This document shows, one piece after another, positions 1-12,130 of a stretch of 64,000 bases of DNA. Every line of letters starts with the position of its first letter. Positions within the stretch are counted from its first letter, which is position 1. The stretch covers positions 47,962,001 through 48,026,000 of the forward strand of contig NC_090986.1 of the NCBI RefSeq assembly GCF_041146395.1, read 5' to 3'. This DNA is from Eulemur rufifrons (taxonomy: Eukaryota; Chordata; Mammalia; Primates; Lemuridae). The position numbers were made by a program, and so were the translations under genes. The notes beneath the pieces are model-generated. The model saw only the letters and a program-made list of their open reading frames with translations. It ran no database searches and was not told the DNA's origin.

Positions 1-150
1 CAGATAGGTTTGCTCCAAGAGACTGAACCCCACCTAAGTAAACCATAGAGCAGAGTTAAAGCCCACCTGTAATGGGCATACAGTGTGAGTGAGAAACTAA
101 TGTTTGCTGCTTTAATCCACTAATAATTCTTAGAAGCTCTAAAAATATAT
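1..150 (+). mobile_element. 3' end of a MaLR-type (MLT1-like) LTR, cut by window edge
   Basis: The stretch 'gtgagtgagaaactaatg' followed by a 'gctgctttaatccactaa' segment resembles the terminal part of MLT1-class LTRs, where the AATAAA signal is followed by a conserved 'ttttaagccact' block. Here the signal has decayed to 'aactaa'. The rest would lie left of the window. The family is inferred from memory, and it could be another MaLR subfamily. Confidence 0.45.
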
Positions 151-199
151 TCTGGGGACTAGTTCTTCGTAATATTAAAGTGTTGAAAATATCACCCAT

Positions 200-1480
200 G
201 CTATGATTTGTTTTCTATTTTTTCTGCAGTGTTGTTTGATTGAAAAATTGTAAATAGATATTATTGAGTTTATCAATCTTTGCCCTTCTGATAAATTCTG
301 TTTAAGAAATCCTTCTCTCTCCTGAGATTATTATATTCTAAAACATTCTATGTTTTCCTTTCACATTTCAGTAGAACTTCATCATAAGTATATTAGCTTT
401 AAGTTTGTTGCTTGTTTCCTTTGAGAAATGTTCATTGTTTTAATTTTGAACTATAGAGCTGGTTATAGTTTTTATTTTTGTTTCATTTAGTTTTAACATT
501 ATATTTTTCTAGAAATTTATTCTTTTCATATACATTTTTCAATTTATGGGCAAAAGGTTTTCTATATCATCAGCATCGTTACATATGAAATATCTATAGT
601 TTGTCAAATTATTTGTGTCCTTCATATTTTTATATCAATTTAACTATAAGTTAATCATTTTATTAGATATTTGGATAACCAACTATGTTTTTGTTAATCA
701 CTTTTTGCATGCTTAATTTTTAATTAATTTCTGCTCTTCTGTTTAGCATTTTCTTCACTTTAAATTTAATTTTCATTGATGTTCTTTTCTCATATCTTAA
801 GATGGATGCTAACCTATTAATTGTCAATCTTTTTTTCTCCAGGTAAGTAGTTATGTCTCTACTTATAATATCTTCTTTATCATTGATCATCAATTGAAAA
901 TAATATTTATTTTCAATTTTGAGGTTTTTTTCCTGATACCTGAGCTATTTAGAGGTGGATTTACTCATTTTTAACATTTATTTTTCTTGTGGATATAACT
1001 TTCTACTTTTATTGCATTTGGTACCAAAATTTGGGTTATTTGAATTATGTTAAGAAATTTTCCATGGGAAATATATGGCCAAATTATATAAATATTCAAA
1101 GTGTGCTTAAATAAATATTTATTTCACATTTATTTGCAGAGATAATATAGTTAGATAGATACAGAGAGAAATGTCTATTACATCAATTTTTGTGAATGGT
1201 ATTGTTTAAAATTTCTATATTTTTCTGATATTTTTTGTACATTCTTTTATTAATAGTGGTACTGATAGCTATATATTATAATTTCCAACTATAAACTTCA
1301 ATTTGTCTATTTTTCCTCATATTTTTCTCAATTTCATTTAATTTACTTCAATGCTGTAATATTAGGTACATGCAATTGTACAATGTTTTATCTTACTGGT
1401 GATTTCTTGATGTTCTATCTTAAAATAAATTTTTCAAATATTACTATCCTAATAACTTACAAAAGAAAAATAAGTGTGAC
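200..1480 (-). mobile_element. Ancient L1/HAL1-like LINE fragment, antisense
   Basis: The + strand is strongly T-rich and follows the order of the antisense of an old L1 ORF2 (endonuclease half). A block around 1285-1400 ('tccaactataaacttcaat', then 'gtctatttttcctcat', then 'gctgtaatattaggtaca', then 'ttacttgatg'-like sequence) matches the well-conserved antisense block of old L1/HAL1 elements. No open frame survives. The left boundary is uncertain, and only about 850-1480 is well supported. Confidence 0.6.
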
Positions 1481-1789
1481 AGTTTACATGCCAATAATGA
1501 TAATGAAATAATGTTTTCAAAGTGCAAAAGTATAAAATTGTCAGGCTAGAATTGAATACACAGAGAAACAATTTTTCATGAACGTTAATCCAAAATTTTG
1601 AAAGTTTACCACTAAGAGACCTTCACAAAAGGATTTACTAGGGATTTATTAATAATTAAAGAATTAGGAAAATGAACCAAGGTACTAGAAACTAGTTGAA
1701 AAACAAATGGCAAATATATGTGTAATCTTTACAACTTAAGAATCTCTACTTCATAGAGTTAAAAAACAATTTTTTGTTTAAATTTCAAT

Positions 1790-1875
1790 TGTCATACATG
1801 TTCTTTTATCTTTGTATTTCCTACTAGCTTGTACATAGTAGGAGCTCAAAGACTGTTGCCTAAACTTGTTCAGAA
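1790..1875 (+). mobile_element. L2 3'-end fragment
   Basis: 'tctttgtatttcctactag' followed by 'acatagtaggagctcaaaga' resembles the L2 tail, in which 'cacatagtaggtgctcaata' precedes the terminal repeat. A similar but weaker block lies at 1995-2050. It is short and diverged. Confidence 0.4.
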
Positions 1876-2784
1876 AGCTGATGACAATGTTGTCTGTTTC
1901 AGTACAAGTTTGCTTGTGATATAATACTTAGTGAATTTTGTAAGCTCTTGAAGACACACACACACACATATATATAATACATATTTATTTTTTATATCCC
2001 TTAGGACTAGACTTTGTCTAACATACAGAGTGTTCTCAGTTGATTTAACAAATGAATTTTATAACCCATTCAACATTCCAATATAGACTCCAAACCATTG
2101 AATTCTGTTCTGCTTTCTAGTGGCATTACTCATGAAGTATAACTCTGCATTCTTGGCCCAAGAATTTGCAGTTTATTCCCTCTAAGATCCCTTATAAGAT
2201 ATTTCCTGTAAAAACCTAGGCAGCATAGGGAAGACTACGATGGAGCTGTGAGGCTTCTAGCCAGAAAATACAGATCCTTTAAATAGACAGAGGCTGAATC
2301 ATAAAATCACACACATAGTAAGGCAGTACCTTGTAATAACTAATTGAATCTTTTGGTGAGCTTATAGGATGGATGCAAAAGTCACTTTGCAAAGTATTTG
2401 ATAAAAATCCCATAGTGGAGGTGATCTTGGGATAAGAACAGAAATAAAGCCTTAAAATATCAATCCTGAACAAAAGGGCATAACCATTCCTGTAAAGAAT
2501 GAGCTTGAGCAAAACAACACAAAGGTAAAGGAAGTTCAGCAGTATTTGTAACTCAAGAGGAGAAGAAACCAAACCCACACAGAGAAGAGAAAGTGAAGAA
2601 ATTCTAAATATTCTGATAAAATATTTCTTCCAATTTCTAGTGATATGATGTAAGAAATGCATATCAGAAGCCAATTGTACATTAGAGATCATTCCTTAAA
2701 TTAACTCTAGAGAAGACAGTTTTCACCCATTTCATTCAGCGAAATTCTATTTTATGAACACTTTCTAAGTCCCAAGCAGTACGG
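1876..2784. other. Anonymous sequence, short CA/TA run
   Basis: A (CA)n(TA)n run occupies about 1953-1976. The rest is AT-rich single-copy-looking DNA. A 137-codon minus frame at 2279-2692 has a low-complexity composition (L, S, F, I, Y) and no domain, so I treat it as chance. Confidence 0.5.
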
Positions 2785-2962
2785 ATATGATAAGTTTCTT
2801 AATCTCTTAATGCCTCAGTTTTATCACCTATAATATAGGAATAATAACATATTTTACTCACTGAGTTTCCTTAAGGATTAAATAAGTTGTTCGATCTCAA
2901 GTGCTTAGGATAGCTCCTAGTACACAGTAAGCACTCTAAAAATGACAGCCAACACTAATGAT
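2785..2962 (+). mobile_element. MIR SINE
   Basis: The core 'taatctcttaatgcctcagt' is followed by a decayed 'tcatctgtaaaatgggataa' block, then 'aaggattaaataag' and 'agctcctagtacacagtaag'. This is the order of a MIR consensus on the + strand. About 180 bp are recognisable. Confidence 0.8.
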
Positions 2963-5940
2963 ATATGTTTACCAAATAAGTGAAGCTAAGGAATAGCAGT
3001 AACCATGTTAAGAACAATTATTTTTCCATAAATCCCTTCTTCTGTCTTGCCGTGTAAAATGGAATTTAAAAACTTGAAAACCAATGGTTGATAATTATGG
3101 GCAAGAGCAAGGCAAAAGAAAAGCATTTCAGTATATTCTTCACCTCAATCTAACCACATGTATTTCACTCTCCCTCCTTGGGACAGTGTCCCAGTGACTG
3201 ACAGGAACCGTCAGCTATCTAAGTACATATCAGCTAAGGGCCTCTCTAACTGCGCTGAAAATATTTTCATTTATGGAGAAATCATGATCATATACTTCAG
3301 GTTTAATTTCGGTAAACTATAAAGAATAAAAGAGGGTGCTTAAAGTAGACTAGGAATAAGGTTTCCAGGAGGAAAAGTAAATGTTTCACAAGTCAGGGAG
3401 ATTAAATATGGGATCCCGGTTAACAGGTATTATGTACACTCCACTCCACTGGCTTAGAAACAATAGAACAAAGGTCATTAACTATATGGATAGGCATGCC
3501 TTTGAATTTGTCTTCTTAATAGTTTTTAATGAGATATAAGTTTCCTGAGAATACAATAAGAAAGCTGAAATAGCACAGGTTTTCTTTTAGCAAGGATAGG
3601 TTCTTGATAACAGTGTTAGAATCAAATGGCCATTCACCCAGCGGAGGGGAGGGGAAAGAAGCAGATTTGGAAAATAGTGAGTGAAAATGGAGGTAGGACT
3701 TATGATTAATTTGTGTGATTACCACCAAGATTAAGGGAAAATTCAACTGTAATAATGGAATTTAGAATCATGAATTTTAACATAATGTCTTCAGAAAAAT
3801 CTATTTAGACTACTGCTTAGAACATATGTTTCAAAAAGTTTATTAAGAGAACTAAATGGTCTTGGTCAGCCTCTTTATTTTGGAATACACCCTCCACTTA
3901 TCAATTAGGGAATTTCATTACACAGTGGCAACAAGCATTTGATATGACCCCAGAGAAAATAAGCAACTGGCTACAATTCACTGGCTGACATTTGTTCTAG
4001 CTGAGCTTTCAGATTCTAGCCTAGAACAAGGTCTTGCTGCTGCATTGTTTTAACCTGCATTTTAAAAAGGTGAAGAAAATCTATAATATTTCATAAGTAA
4101 ATATTTCCTTAGGCATGACCAGCTACAGCTACTTACCCTTCTCCCTGCATCTATAATATTTTAAGAGAATTGCAGTGATCTAGTCATCCTGGTCAGAAAA
4201 GAACTAGTTATTTCCTGTTACAGCCACAGACCAGCCTAAGGAAGACCCACCAGACAATGGAGTCAAGGGCAACCTGTAGTTATGCATTACACAAAGTAGG
4301 TATTCTCCAGCCTTCAAATACAATGTGAAAAATTAAAGAATTGGAAGCAGGCTAAGGCCAGAGTATGGGGAAAAACAACAGTTACAAAGCAAGAAGTAAT
4401 AAAAGCCTGAATAGAATTGGTGATGACTCTTATGAACATAGGGGAAAGGATTGGGTCCTATAGAATTTGAGGATTTCAAAAATTGGTCTAGGGAGAATAA
4501 AGAGAAAAGAGGCAAATATATTATCTATATTTCAATCCCAAAGGAGAAAGTGGACCATTAAACAGAGAAATCAGCAGTAGAGAAAAATGACAAACTGAAA
4601 TTGGACATGAACATTTTTATTGCTGCCAATACTTTATCTTGTATGGATTTGCTATCCTTAAAGAAGCTAAAATGCCTTTAAAGCGAGTGGGAATATAGGG
4701 AGCAACGAAACTTAAATGAAGCTTCTTTGGTTTTAAAACAATGTGTGGCTATTAAGTAATTAAAATAATCATTTTGTAAAACTTAAAAAATAACTCAGAA
4801 GTGTCACAGGAAATGTTCTATAGAAGTTTTAAACATCAATAACGTCAGGAATTAAGTGACAGCCTTCCAAAATTACCATTTTGAAGGATTGCCATTTGGA
4901 TGCAGGAATTCTAGCGTATACATTAAAAGAAAAGCTCTTTGCTCTTTGCATGCACATATATATATGCATATATGTATACATATCTGAATATTACTAAATG
5001 AATATTAAGAGTACTTTCAAACTTTGATGACTATCTTTTTTATGATAGCAAATTACTATAATAAAAATGACAGTATAATACCAGAAATAATTTTATAGTA
5101 ACTTAGCGAAGCAGAAGTAATAGCAAAAGAAATGCATTTAATTAAATAATCTTCAAAGCTCAAATTTATTTTCCTGAATACTACCCCTACTAGTATATAA
5201 ATGTTGGGTAAATCTAGCTGTGAAATATAATATTTGGAAAAATATATGAAGAAACAAATATATTTTTATATTTGGAAAGCAAACAATATAATCTAGAAAA
5301 ATCAAGAGTTAAAAAAAAATATCATATACAATCAATGGATTGTGACAAGAGAGTTAACCAAACTGGATGAATAAATAAAAGTAAGATCATTTCCAAACTC
5401 AAAAATGATATTCATCTTGAGTTAGAAACAGTACACAACATAGAAAGGCCTCCTAGGTTGACTGGTAAAATGAAAACATACAAATTTTTTTCAAAAACAA
5501 TTACAGTAATTTCACAATCACAAAGTGGATAAGGGGGGAAAAAAAGCAAAAACATAAGCTCTGCATGCTGGGTACATAGAGAAGAGTAGGTTACCCTGTC
5601 TGCCATGATCGCAGGTTTTACTCTATTGCTGACTGATATATTCAAGCATACCAAATAGGTATAAAATGATAGTAGACGACCTCCTGTGGGATTCTGTACA
5701 CAGAAAATGGAGGATGAATCAGCCTGAATTGAATTGTGTTTCTCTCTCCCACAGATAAATATTGCATACTAAATCGGTTTCAGCGTACTTGCATTGCTTT
5801 CCTTTTAGCTTAATATATGCAGTGTCAAGTTATTTCAAACTGAGTACCATTTGACTTTACGTACACAATTTGTCTAAGGTAAAAACTGGAAACAGTTAAA
5901 GCAACACATAATGAAATTCTTTTCCCACTCCCACAATTTT
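2963..5940. other. Anonymous AT-rich sequence without a recognised feature
   Basis: I recognise no repeat family and no gene here. Open frames (76, 60 and 80 codons on the minus strand) are short and low in complexity. A small AT palindromic run ('catatatatatatgcatata') lies near 4957. The interval could hold diverged repeats that need a library search. Confidence 0.5.
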
Positions 5941-5944
5941 TCAG

Positions 5945-5988
5945 GAAATAGTGAGAAAAATCGATGAGCTGGAACACCAACTTAACTG
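5945..5988 (+). other. Exon-like segment (weak candidate)
   Basis: A pyrimidine tract ending 'cccacaatttttcag' is followed by 44 bases that translate as EIVRKIDELEHQLN in phase 0 and end at a possible GTATTT donor. Without the donor the frame stops three codons later. The peptide is helical and coiled-coil-like. It is too short to name, no gene model supports it, and chance is the main alternative. Confidence 0.18.
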
Positions 5989-6256
5989 GTATTTCTAATC
6001 CTACTTACTGGCAGGAAAAACCCATACCCTTCAAATTTTAAGAGAACTTACTGGATTTTTTCATCCAGAGACTTTTGCAAACTAAGACTTTCTTTAGTCA
6101 TTGTCTCAGTCAACTGGCCTAAAGGCCTAAAACAAATTAGATAACATTTTCCAATAAAGACTTTTTCGCTAGGTTACAATATTCCTGAAAACATTGCCAT
6201 CTACATATTTTGTATGAGAGATTTTTTTGTGCAGAACTGTTTTCCTATCTCTGCAC
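5989..6256. other. Anonymous sequence
   Basis: No repeat or gene is recognised between the exon-like segment and the TG microsatellite. Confidence 0.5.
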
Positions 6257-6296
6257 TGTGTGTGTGTGTGTGTGTGTGTGTGTCTGTGCGCGCGCA
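6257..6296. repeat. (TG)n microsatellite with CG-rich tail
   Basis: An uninterrupted TG run of about 27 bases is followed by 'tctgtgcgcgcgcatg'. It is all alternating purine/pyrimidine, which is the sequence type that can adopt Z-DNA. Confidence 0.9.
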
Positions 6297-6475
6297 TGTA
6301 ATATATGCACAGTGTAGTTTATACACAGGTAAGGGATGCTAGATATACATTTCTTGAACAGAGTCATAGAGAAAACATAATACCACCTACTCTACTCTCT
6401 TTTATCCAGCAGACATTTTTTTCCAGCACCTAAACAAAAGATAAAGCACAAGCAGGAGAGAAATGGGTAATAACT

Positions 6476-6814
6476 GGCCGGGTGTGGTGGCTCACGTCTG
6501 TAATCCTAGCACTCTGCGAGGCTGAGGCCGGAGGATAGCTCAAGCTCAGGAGTTTGAGACCAGCCTGAGTAAGAGCGAGACCTGTCTCTACTGAAAAAAA
6601 AAAAAAAAGAAAGAAAGAAATTAGCTAGACAACTAAAAATATATAGGAAAAAATTAGCTGGGCATGGTGGCACATGCTTGTAGTCCCAGCTACTCGGGAG
6701 GCTGAGGCAGAAGGATTGCTTGAGCCCAGGAGTTTGAAGTTGCTGACGCCACAGCACTCTAGCTGGGGCAACAACAGAGTGAGACTCTGTCACCAAAAAA
6801 AAAAAAAAAAAAAA
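6476..6814 (+). mobile_element. Full-length Alu SINE, strepsirrhine-type
   Basis: It starts 'ggccgggtgtggtggctcac' and has both arms, an A-rich middle, and the right-arm block 'cccagctactcggg'. The poly-A tail begins at about 6794. Between the arms is an extra linker 'gacaactaaaaatatatagg' plus 'aaaaaattagctggg', as in strepsirrhine Alus. Imperfect target-site duplications flank it: 'gaaatgggtaata' at 6460-6472 and 'gaaatgggtgata' at 6815-6827, 12 of 13 matching. Several CpGs have decayed. A 96-codon minus frame inside it is only antisense Alu. Confidence 0.96.
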
Positions 6815-6829
6815 GAAATGGGTGATAGT

Positions 6830-7275
6830 GATACAGACAACTAGGACATTGGATTGGATGGACTATTTTAACAAAGATCCAGAATAACAGGGGTTTAAAG
6901 AAAACAGACATTTATTTATCTCTAATGTAAATCCAGATTAATATAGAGACTTTGACATGAATCTGTCTTTGATGGAGGTGCCTTGTTTTGTTGTATTCCA
7001 TCCCTCTGGCATGACCTGATTTTAGAGTTTAAGATGACTCTCCACTGTGTGCACAATCTGCTCATTCAGAAAGGAGAAAGGGAAAAGAAGAAGGGTCATA
7101 TTTGACTGGGCCATATTTTTCTTTAAGGAAACAACTCTGAAGATTAAATAAAACTTAAATTTACACTACATCACATTAGTCAGAAATTAGTCACATACCC
7201 CATCTAGGTTCAAGAAAGATGGGAAATACAGTCTTCATTCCAGGCAACCCTGTCCCTAGTTAAAAAGTGAGAGTT
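6830..7275 (+). mobile_element. Ancient interspersed repeat, family not named
   Basis: The ordered blocks 'atccagaataacagggg', 'gacatttatttatctct', a purine-rich 'gaaagggaaaagaagaaggg', 'agtcacataccccatctagg', and 'gatgggaaatacagtctt' match a widespread mammalian repeat that I recognise but cannot name securely. A second diverged copy on the same strand appears at about 59225-59640. Confidence 0.5.
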
Positions 7276-7489
7276 TGTTGATTATAGCTATTAGAAGATT
7301 GGTAGTACTTTGCCATTTTACTATAAGTTGGATACTAATATTTATAATAATTAATCCTAGTACCCTAATAAAAAAGTCCTGTCATAGTTCCCTATTCTCT
7401 GCATCCTGTTAAGACTTACGTACCTGATGAGAGGTGATATGATACAACTGTTTAAAAAATCACTTCTAAAAGCATATAACTTTTGTTGC

Positions 7490-7655
7490 ATTCCAGTTCT
7501 GCTACTTTCTTGTTAAATGACTGCTTTGTACCTCAGTTTCCTCATCTGTGAAAATTGAAATAAACTTTATTAGGTTACTATAAATATTAAATATGTTCTT
7601 GGATTCACAAACTTAGAACAGTACTTGACACATAAGCTTTCAATATATTTAGCAC
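7490..7655 (+). mobile_element. MIR SINE
   Basis: 'tacctcagtttcctcatctg' followed by 'gttactataaatattaaat', then 'agaacagtacttgacacata' gives the MIR core and 3' part in the + orientation. Confidence 0.85.
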
Positions 7656-8548
7656 ACAGAATTATGCGTCTGCTTTTCTCTAGAATGATAATTTTAAAAA
7701 TATTTATTAGTCTTTTATATTTTTCTCTTAATTCTTGTTTATAGACTTCTAATTTATTTTCTTAAAACCCATGTTATTTAATAATGTATTATGTAAAACT
7801 AAATCAAGCTCCTAGAACTACATGTGGTTTTTTTTTTAAATTTGGGAACTTTGTAAACAATTTCTAATAAAAGGTGCATGTGTTTGTTTTTTTTTTTTTA
7901 ATTTCATATCCACCTCTTTAAATGATGGCTTTGTTAATTAGCTAAATAAATTTATCAATTAGCCTATTCTTATATTTAAAGGCCTAAAAATAATGCTAAA
8001 TTTACAAAACTCTGTGTATATGATTAAAAAGAAAAACACACTGTTTTAGACAAGTAGAAACTAATAACTCTTTAATCTTTCATTCCAAGCATACAGCAAT
8101 AATAAAGATTTGTGAGTGCCTACCAGAGCACAACACAGCTTGAGGAATACAGCTAAGAATGTCAAAGGCATCCTGATGAAAGAGAATCAGATAAAATTTA
8201 AGAAATTATGTGGAGAATAAATTATAAGCAAGCATTAACCACGACAAAACCATGGCAAGTAGCTGATGTTCTGCATAAGTACAGGGCTAGGCAGTAGTAA
8301 TAGAGTGTATGGTTCGTGCTTGAGCATGTGGATATACTAATATCAAAGAAAGCACATTCCTGCCTCCCATGATGGATCAACAGTAAATGGATTTTACGTC
8401 TCAAGACAGAAGAAACAGAGGGAAAAAACACAGAAATATTCAGAGTAAAGAGAACGAAAGGAAAGGGAAAGAATAAAATAGTAAAGGTATCTAGTTTAAT
8501 ATAAAAATTGTGGATCTGAAAGAGGAAAACAGGAACAGCAACAGACAT
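7656..8548. other. Anonymous AT-rich sequence
   Basis: Two short T runs (about 7829 and 7886) are present. No repeat family or gene is recognised. The 139-codon minus frame that overlaps 8222-8641 is driven by the purine-rich tract and is low in complexity. Confidence 0.5.
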
Positions 8549-8600
8549 GAGAGAGAGGGAGATGGAAGAGAGGAAAGAGAGAGAGAGAGACAGAAAGAGG
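8549..8600. repeat. (GA)n purine-rich low-complexity tract
   Basis: An interrupted GA repeat with an uninterrupted core of about 'gagagagagagagaga'. It lies in a longer purine-rich block from about 8450. Confidence 0.85.
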
Positions 8601-9009
8601 ATGGCAAGAAGTAAAACAGAAATAGAAAATCTCACTCTCAAAATTTAGGTCTGAAAAGAGACGCTAAGATGCAATGCAAATCCCACCCACAAATGACCCC
8701 GTCACCCTGATCAGGCCTCCACTGCCATTGCAATAGTGAATAGGTCTTCTTGATGTTTCTTCCTCTCAGGCTTCACAAGCTGAGGCCTATTCCATCCCTG
8801 AGCCTTGATGCCATGCCACCTTCCTCATCCACACATCAGCACTTGTGTGACCACTGCTACTTGAGAAGCCAGTGAACCCCAAGACATAGCACCATACACA
8901 CATTTCGTTGGGCATAGGCAACGTAGATCCAAATGGAAGTTAAGGATAAAGATATTGCACAGACACTGATATCTGTAGTCTAGAAGTATGTGGTATTCGT
9001 CATTCAGAT
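8601..9009. other. GC-richer anonymous block
   Basis: The segment 8670-8900 is clearly richer in C and G than its surroundings ('aaatcccacccacaaatgac'). I recognise no family and no convincing frame. Confidence 0.45.
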
Positions 9010-9315
9010 CTATGCTGCCCAGCAAGACAGCCACCGCTCACACTTGGCTACTGAGCACTAGTCCAAATCGAGCTGTGCTGTGAGTCCCAAACATACAATG
9101 GATATTTTGAAGGTGTAGTACCTAAAATATGTAACATATTAATATTTCATTAATATTTTTATATTGATTACAGGTTGAAATGATGTAACCTGAAATGATG
9201 AAATTTGGTAACGTGTTGTAAAAAAAATCAATGTGTTTCTTTTTCCCTTTTATTAATGTATTAGAAAATTTTAAATTACATATGTGGTTCAAATTACATT
9301 TCTATTGGACTGAGC
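9010..9315. mobile_element. hAT/Charlie-type MITE (MER family)
   Basis: 'cttggctactgagcacta', then 'tccaaatcgagctgtgctgt', 'atattgattacaggttgaaa', 'aaattttaaattacatatgt', and 'tttctattggactgagct' follow the order of a common MER-type non-autonomous hAT element whose ends read as 'gtccaatagaaat' inverted repeats. I am not sure which MER number applies, so I give no strand. Confidence 0.65.
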
Positions 9316-11299
9316 TCATCTATTAATAGAGCTTTACCCACCACAAGGCAAAATAATTTTCCTTTCTTCAAATTCAACAAAAAGGATTCTCTACTGAGCA
9401 GAGATGTCTAAGCCTTATAATTATAGTGCATAGTTTCCTGCATGGCCCAATACCAAGGACAAATGGTTGTCCTGGCCCCCTACAACACCTGCCTCTTATC
9501 TGAGGCCTCTATACTATGAGCAGTCCAATTTTGTTTAAGCCAATTAAACCAATCACTACTACTTATACCTCTGTAATCACTTTTTATATATTCTCCCTTA
9601 GTAATGATAAAGAAGAATATAAAAGGCGAAAGGAAAATTATAATTTACACCATGTACACTGAGAATCAGAGTCAAAAAATGTAATGTTCATTGAAAAATT
9701 ATGGTAACTGACTTGTGCATTGAAATGAGGGACAGAAACTAATGTATCTATTCAACATTAAATATCTGAGAAGTCAGTACATGAGGGCCATATCACTCAG
9801 TAGTAGGAAAGCTCCACAGGAGGTCAAGTACTGTATTTCATTCATTATAAATTGCATGTTTTTTTCCTACAGTTTAACATTTTTAACATCCAGATGCATC
9901 TGTGATTGATGGCATCTTATAATTTCTGTCCACCAGACAGCATTAAACAACAAATATATCACTGCCTGTGCATGAGCAGGTGTCATTGTTATTTGTGGCA
10001 TGATCATACAACTATGTCAAGATTTTCATTAACAAACTCATTGAGGACCATCTGAGAAAGGAATATGAGTTCTGTTTATATTTTTAAAAAATTCTGTAGA
10101 CACTTTCCAGTATGGATAAATGGAGTACCAGCAACAAGTCTTGTAAAATCATTGTCCATGTCATACAAGAAAGTTCAGTAGACAATGCAGAATAGTAGAC
10201 AAAGAAATTATTTATCTTTAACTATTTTCACAGTTTGCCAAGACAATATATTTTGTTAAAAAAAAAAAAAACAGGGACATTTATAAAACTGGAAGGAATA
10301 ATGATTCAGACTCTCATATAAGAAATTTTAAAACACCTGAATATATAGACAGTATTTATTGAAACTCTGTACATAACTCATCTCTCCTTGTGTCTCCCGG
10401 TTTATTTCCATTATATTATTCTTTTACATTATCTAAGTTTATAATATTTACATTCTTAAATTACAATTCAATCCATTGCTTTTCTCTGTGTGTTGATAGA
10501 ACAAATTGAAAAGCAATACACCAGATTCACAATATCATGTTTAGATAACTACCTTTTACTTCAAATTCAAAAGACATAATTAAACCCATAAAGAAAAGAA
10601 AAACAAAATTAAATCAGTAAATATGTCTTGGTTGGTTAAAAATCACACTATCATTTTTTTCAGCAAAAATGGATTAAGGCTGTTTGAATAGCTTTTTATT
10701 TTTGTCAGTGATTTAGATTATTTTTCACCCTATGTATAGAAAAGGATTTTTACTCTTTATAAAATTATAAACTTCCATGAATTGTAATACAACACACTTT
10801 TGGTGATCTTTTCTTATAGGCACTTCTTATTTCCTGCTACCTCTTTAACATTCTACATTTTAAAAAATTTCTATTTATGGAGTTGGTTCATTGATTTTTT
10901 AATTCCAGAACTTCCTGCCTGTTATGTTGTTTGTTTGTTTCTGTTTTTTACTTTTTTTGTTTGTTTGTTTTTGTCTTGGTGTGTGTACATTTTCAAGTAA
11001 TTTTTTTCTTCAGGAATAGTCTGTGGAAGTAGATTTTTTATGAGATTTGTGTGTGTGTGTGTTTGAAATTGTCTTTATTTTTGGTCCTCAAACTTAATTT
11101 GTCTTTAGGTATAAAGAGTATGACTGGCTTACTTAATACCGTTTCCCGGCTCTAGGTTCCTTTGTCAGCCTCTAATATAAAGCCTTAGGAGAATGAAATT
11201 CACTTTTAGTACTCAATTCTCAGCTTCCTGACAGCTATGAGTGGCTAGGAAACACAGTTGTATCTGGTGAACCTAGTGGAATTCTGCTAGGAGACAAAC

Positions 11300-11304
<5 letters not shown>
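9316..11304. other. Anonymous AT-rich sequence
   Basis: A short A run (10258-10271), T-rich low complexity at 10920-10980 and a small (GT)n at 11050-11061 are the only structure I see. No gene or named repeat is supported. Confidence 0.5.

Positions 11305-11330
<26 letters not shown>
11305..11330. repeat. Poly-A run (26 bases)
   Basis: An uninterrupted A run marks the left side of a block with different composition. It could be the tail of a retroposed element on the + strand to its left, or a simple repeat. No source element is recognised. Confidence 0.8.
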
Positions 11331-11339
11331 CAGAACACA

Positions 11340-12130
11340 TTTGCTTTCCTGAAGAAATGCAAATAAAAACATGCTAAAGTCCTATACCTGCCCTTTCCAA
11401 CACTCTTACTCTCTTATAGCTCATTGGGAAAACCAATAAGGCAACAAGAATGAGGACAGCAGCCAACATGATACGCGGAGCAAAGATCAAAACAAAAAAA
11501 AACAACCAAAAAAAAAAAACCTATAAGTCTAGGTCCCTTTTAACATCACTGAGTTGCTAAACTTCTATCTTCAAGTGATCAACCAGTGCTTACACAGCAG
11601 CATGCTGGCTAACTCTACCACAGCTGCAGATTGGCTTGCCACACTCTCCAAATATTGGGTCAGTAAAATGCTAATGAGCCCACATGGGTCTGGACCATTT
11701 ATTTCTTACACAAACAGCATAAGCAAGATCAGCACGGTGTCAGCTTCCTACATCTCTATTCTTACAGAATGACGCCGAACCAGAGGGGCAAGATGACAGA
11801 TGATACCAAATAGTTTTATAGGTAAGGAAGGTTTTCAGCTAAGTGGTGGATACAGTGGAAAGTTCCACATCTCATGAAAAACAGGAAGGTGAATATGAAA
11901 TGTCTTTGTACAGCTCCTCAGAAGTTAGAGGCCATGTTCCAGGAAGGATCACAAGGTGTTCTGCCAAGAGATGGGTGAGCCTGTGGTTAAGCTGTGCCTA
12001 GATGACGTATGCTGAGATATGCATTATTGCTACAGAGGAGCCCTTTCCCTGTGAGTATTTGTTATGTGAGGATAATAAAACCTTGTACATATAAACTTAG
12101 CCTGGTTTCCTTTTATTTATAGCTAAGCTA
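11340..12130. other. Compositionally distinct block, possible LTR-like element
   Basis: The block is richer in G and C than its flanks, contains A-rich interruptions (11491-11518), and has AATAAA-type signals on both strands ('gataataaaacc' near 12071 on +, 'aagaaataaatggtcc' on -). It resembles a solo LTR in size and texture. I cannot name a family or define TG/CA ends. A 72-codon frame at 11554-11772 has no recognisable domain. Confidence 0.3.

Noticed and set aside
840..860. 'ctccaggtaagtag' which looks like abutting acceptor and donor splice sites
   Set aside because: It lies in an antisense LINE block with no open segment between the sites.
2279..2692. 137-codon minus frame
   Set aside because: Low-complexity leucine/serine/isoleucine-rich translation with no domain.
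6506..6796. 96-codon minus frame resembling known 'protein' database entries
   Set aside because: It is antisense Alu; such frames are a frequent false gene call.
8222..8641. 139-codon minus frame with signal-peptide-like N-terminus
   Set aside because: Created by the antisense of a GA-rich purine tract, which yields S/L/F-rich peptide by composition alone.
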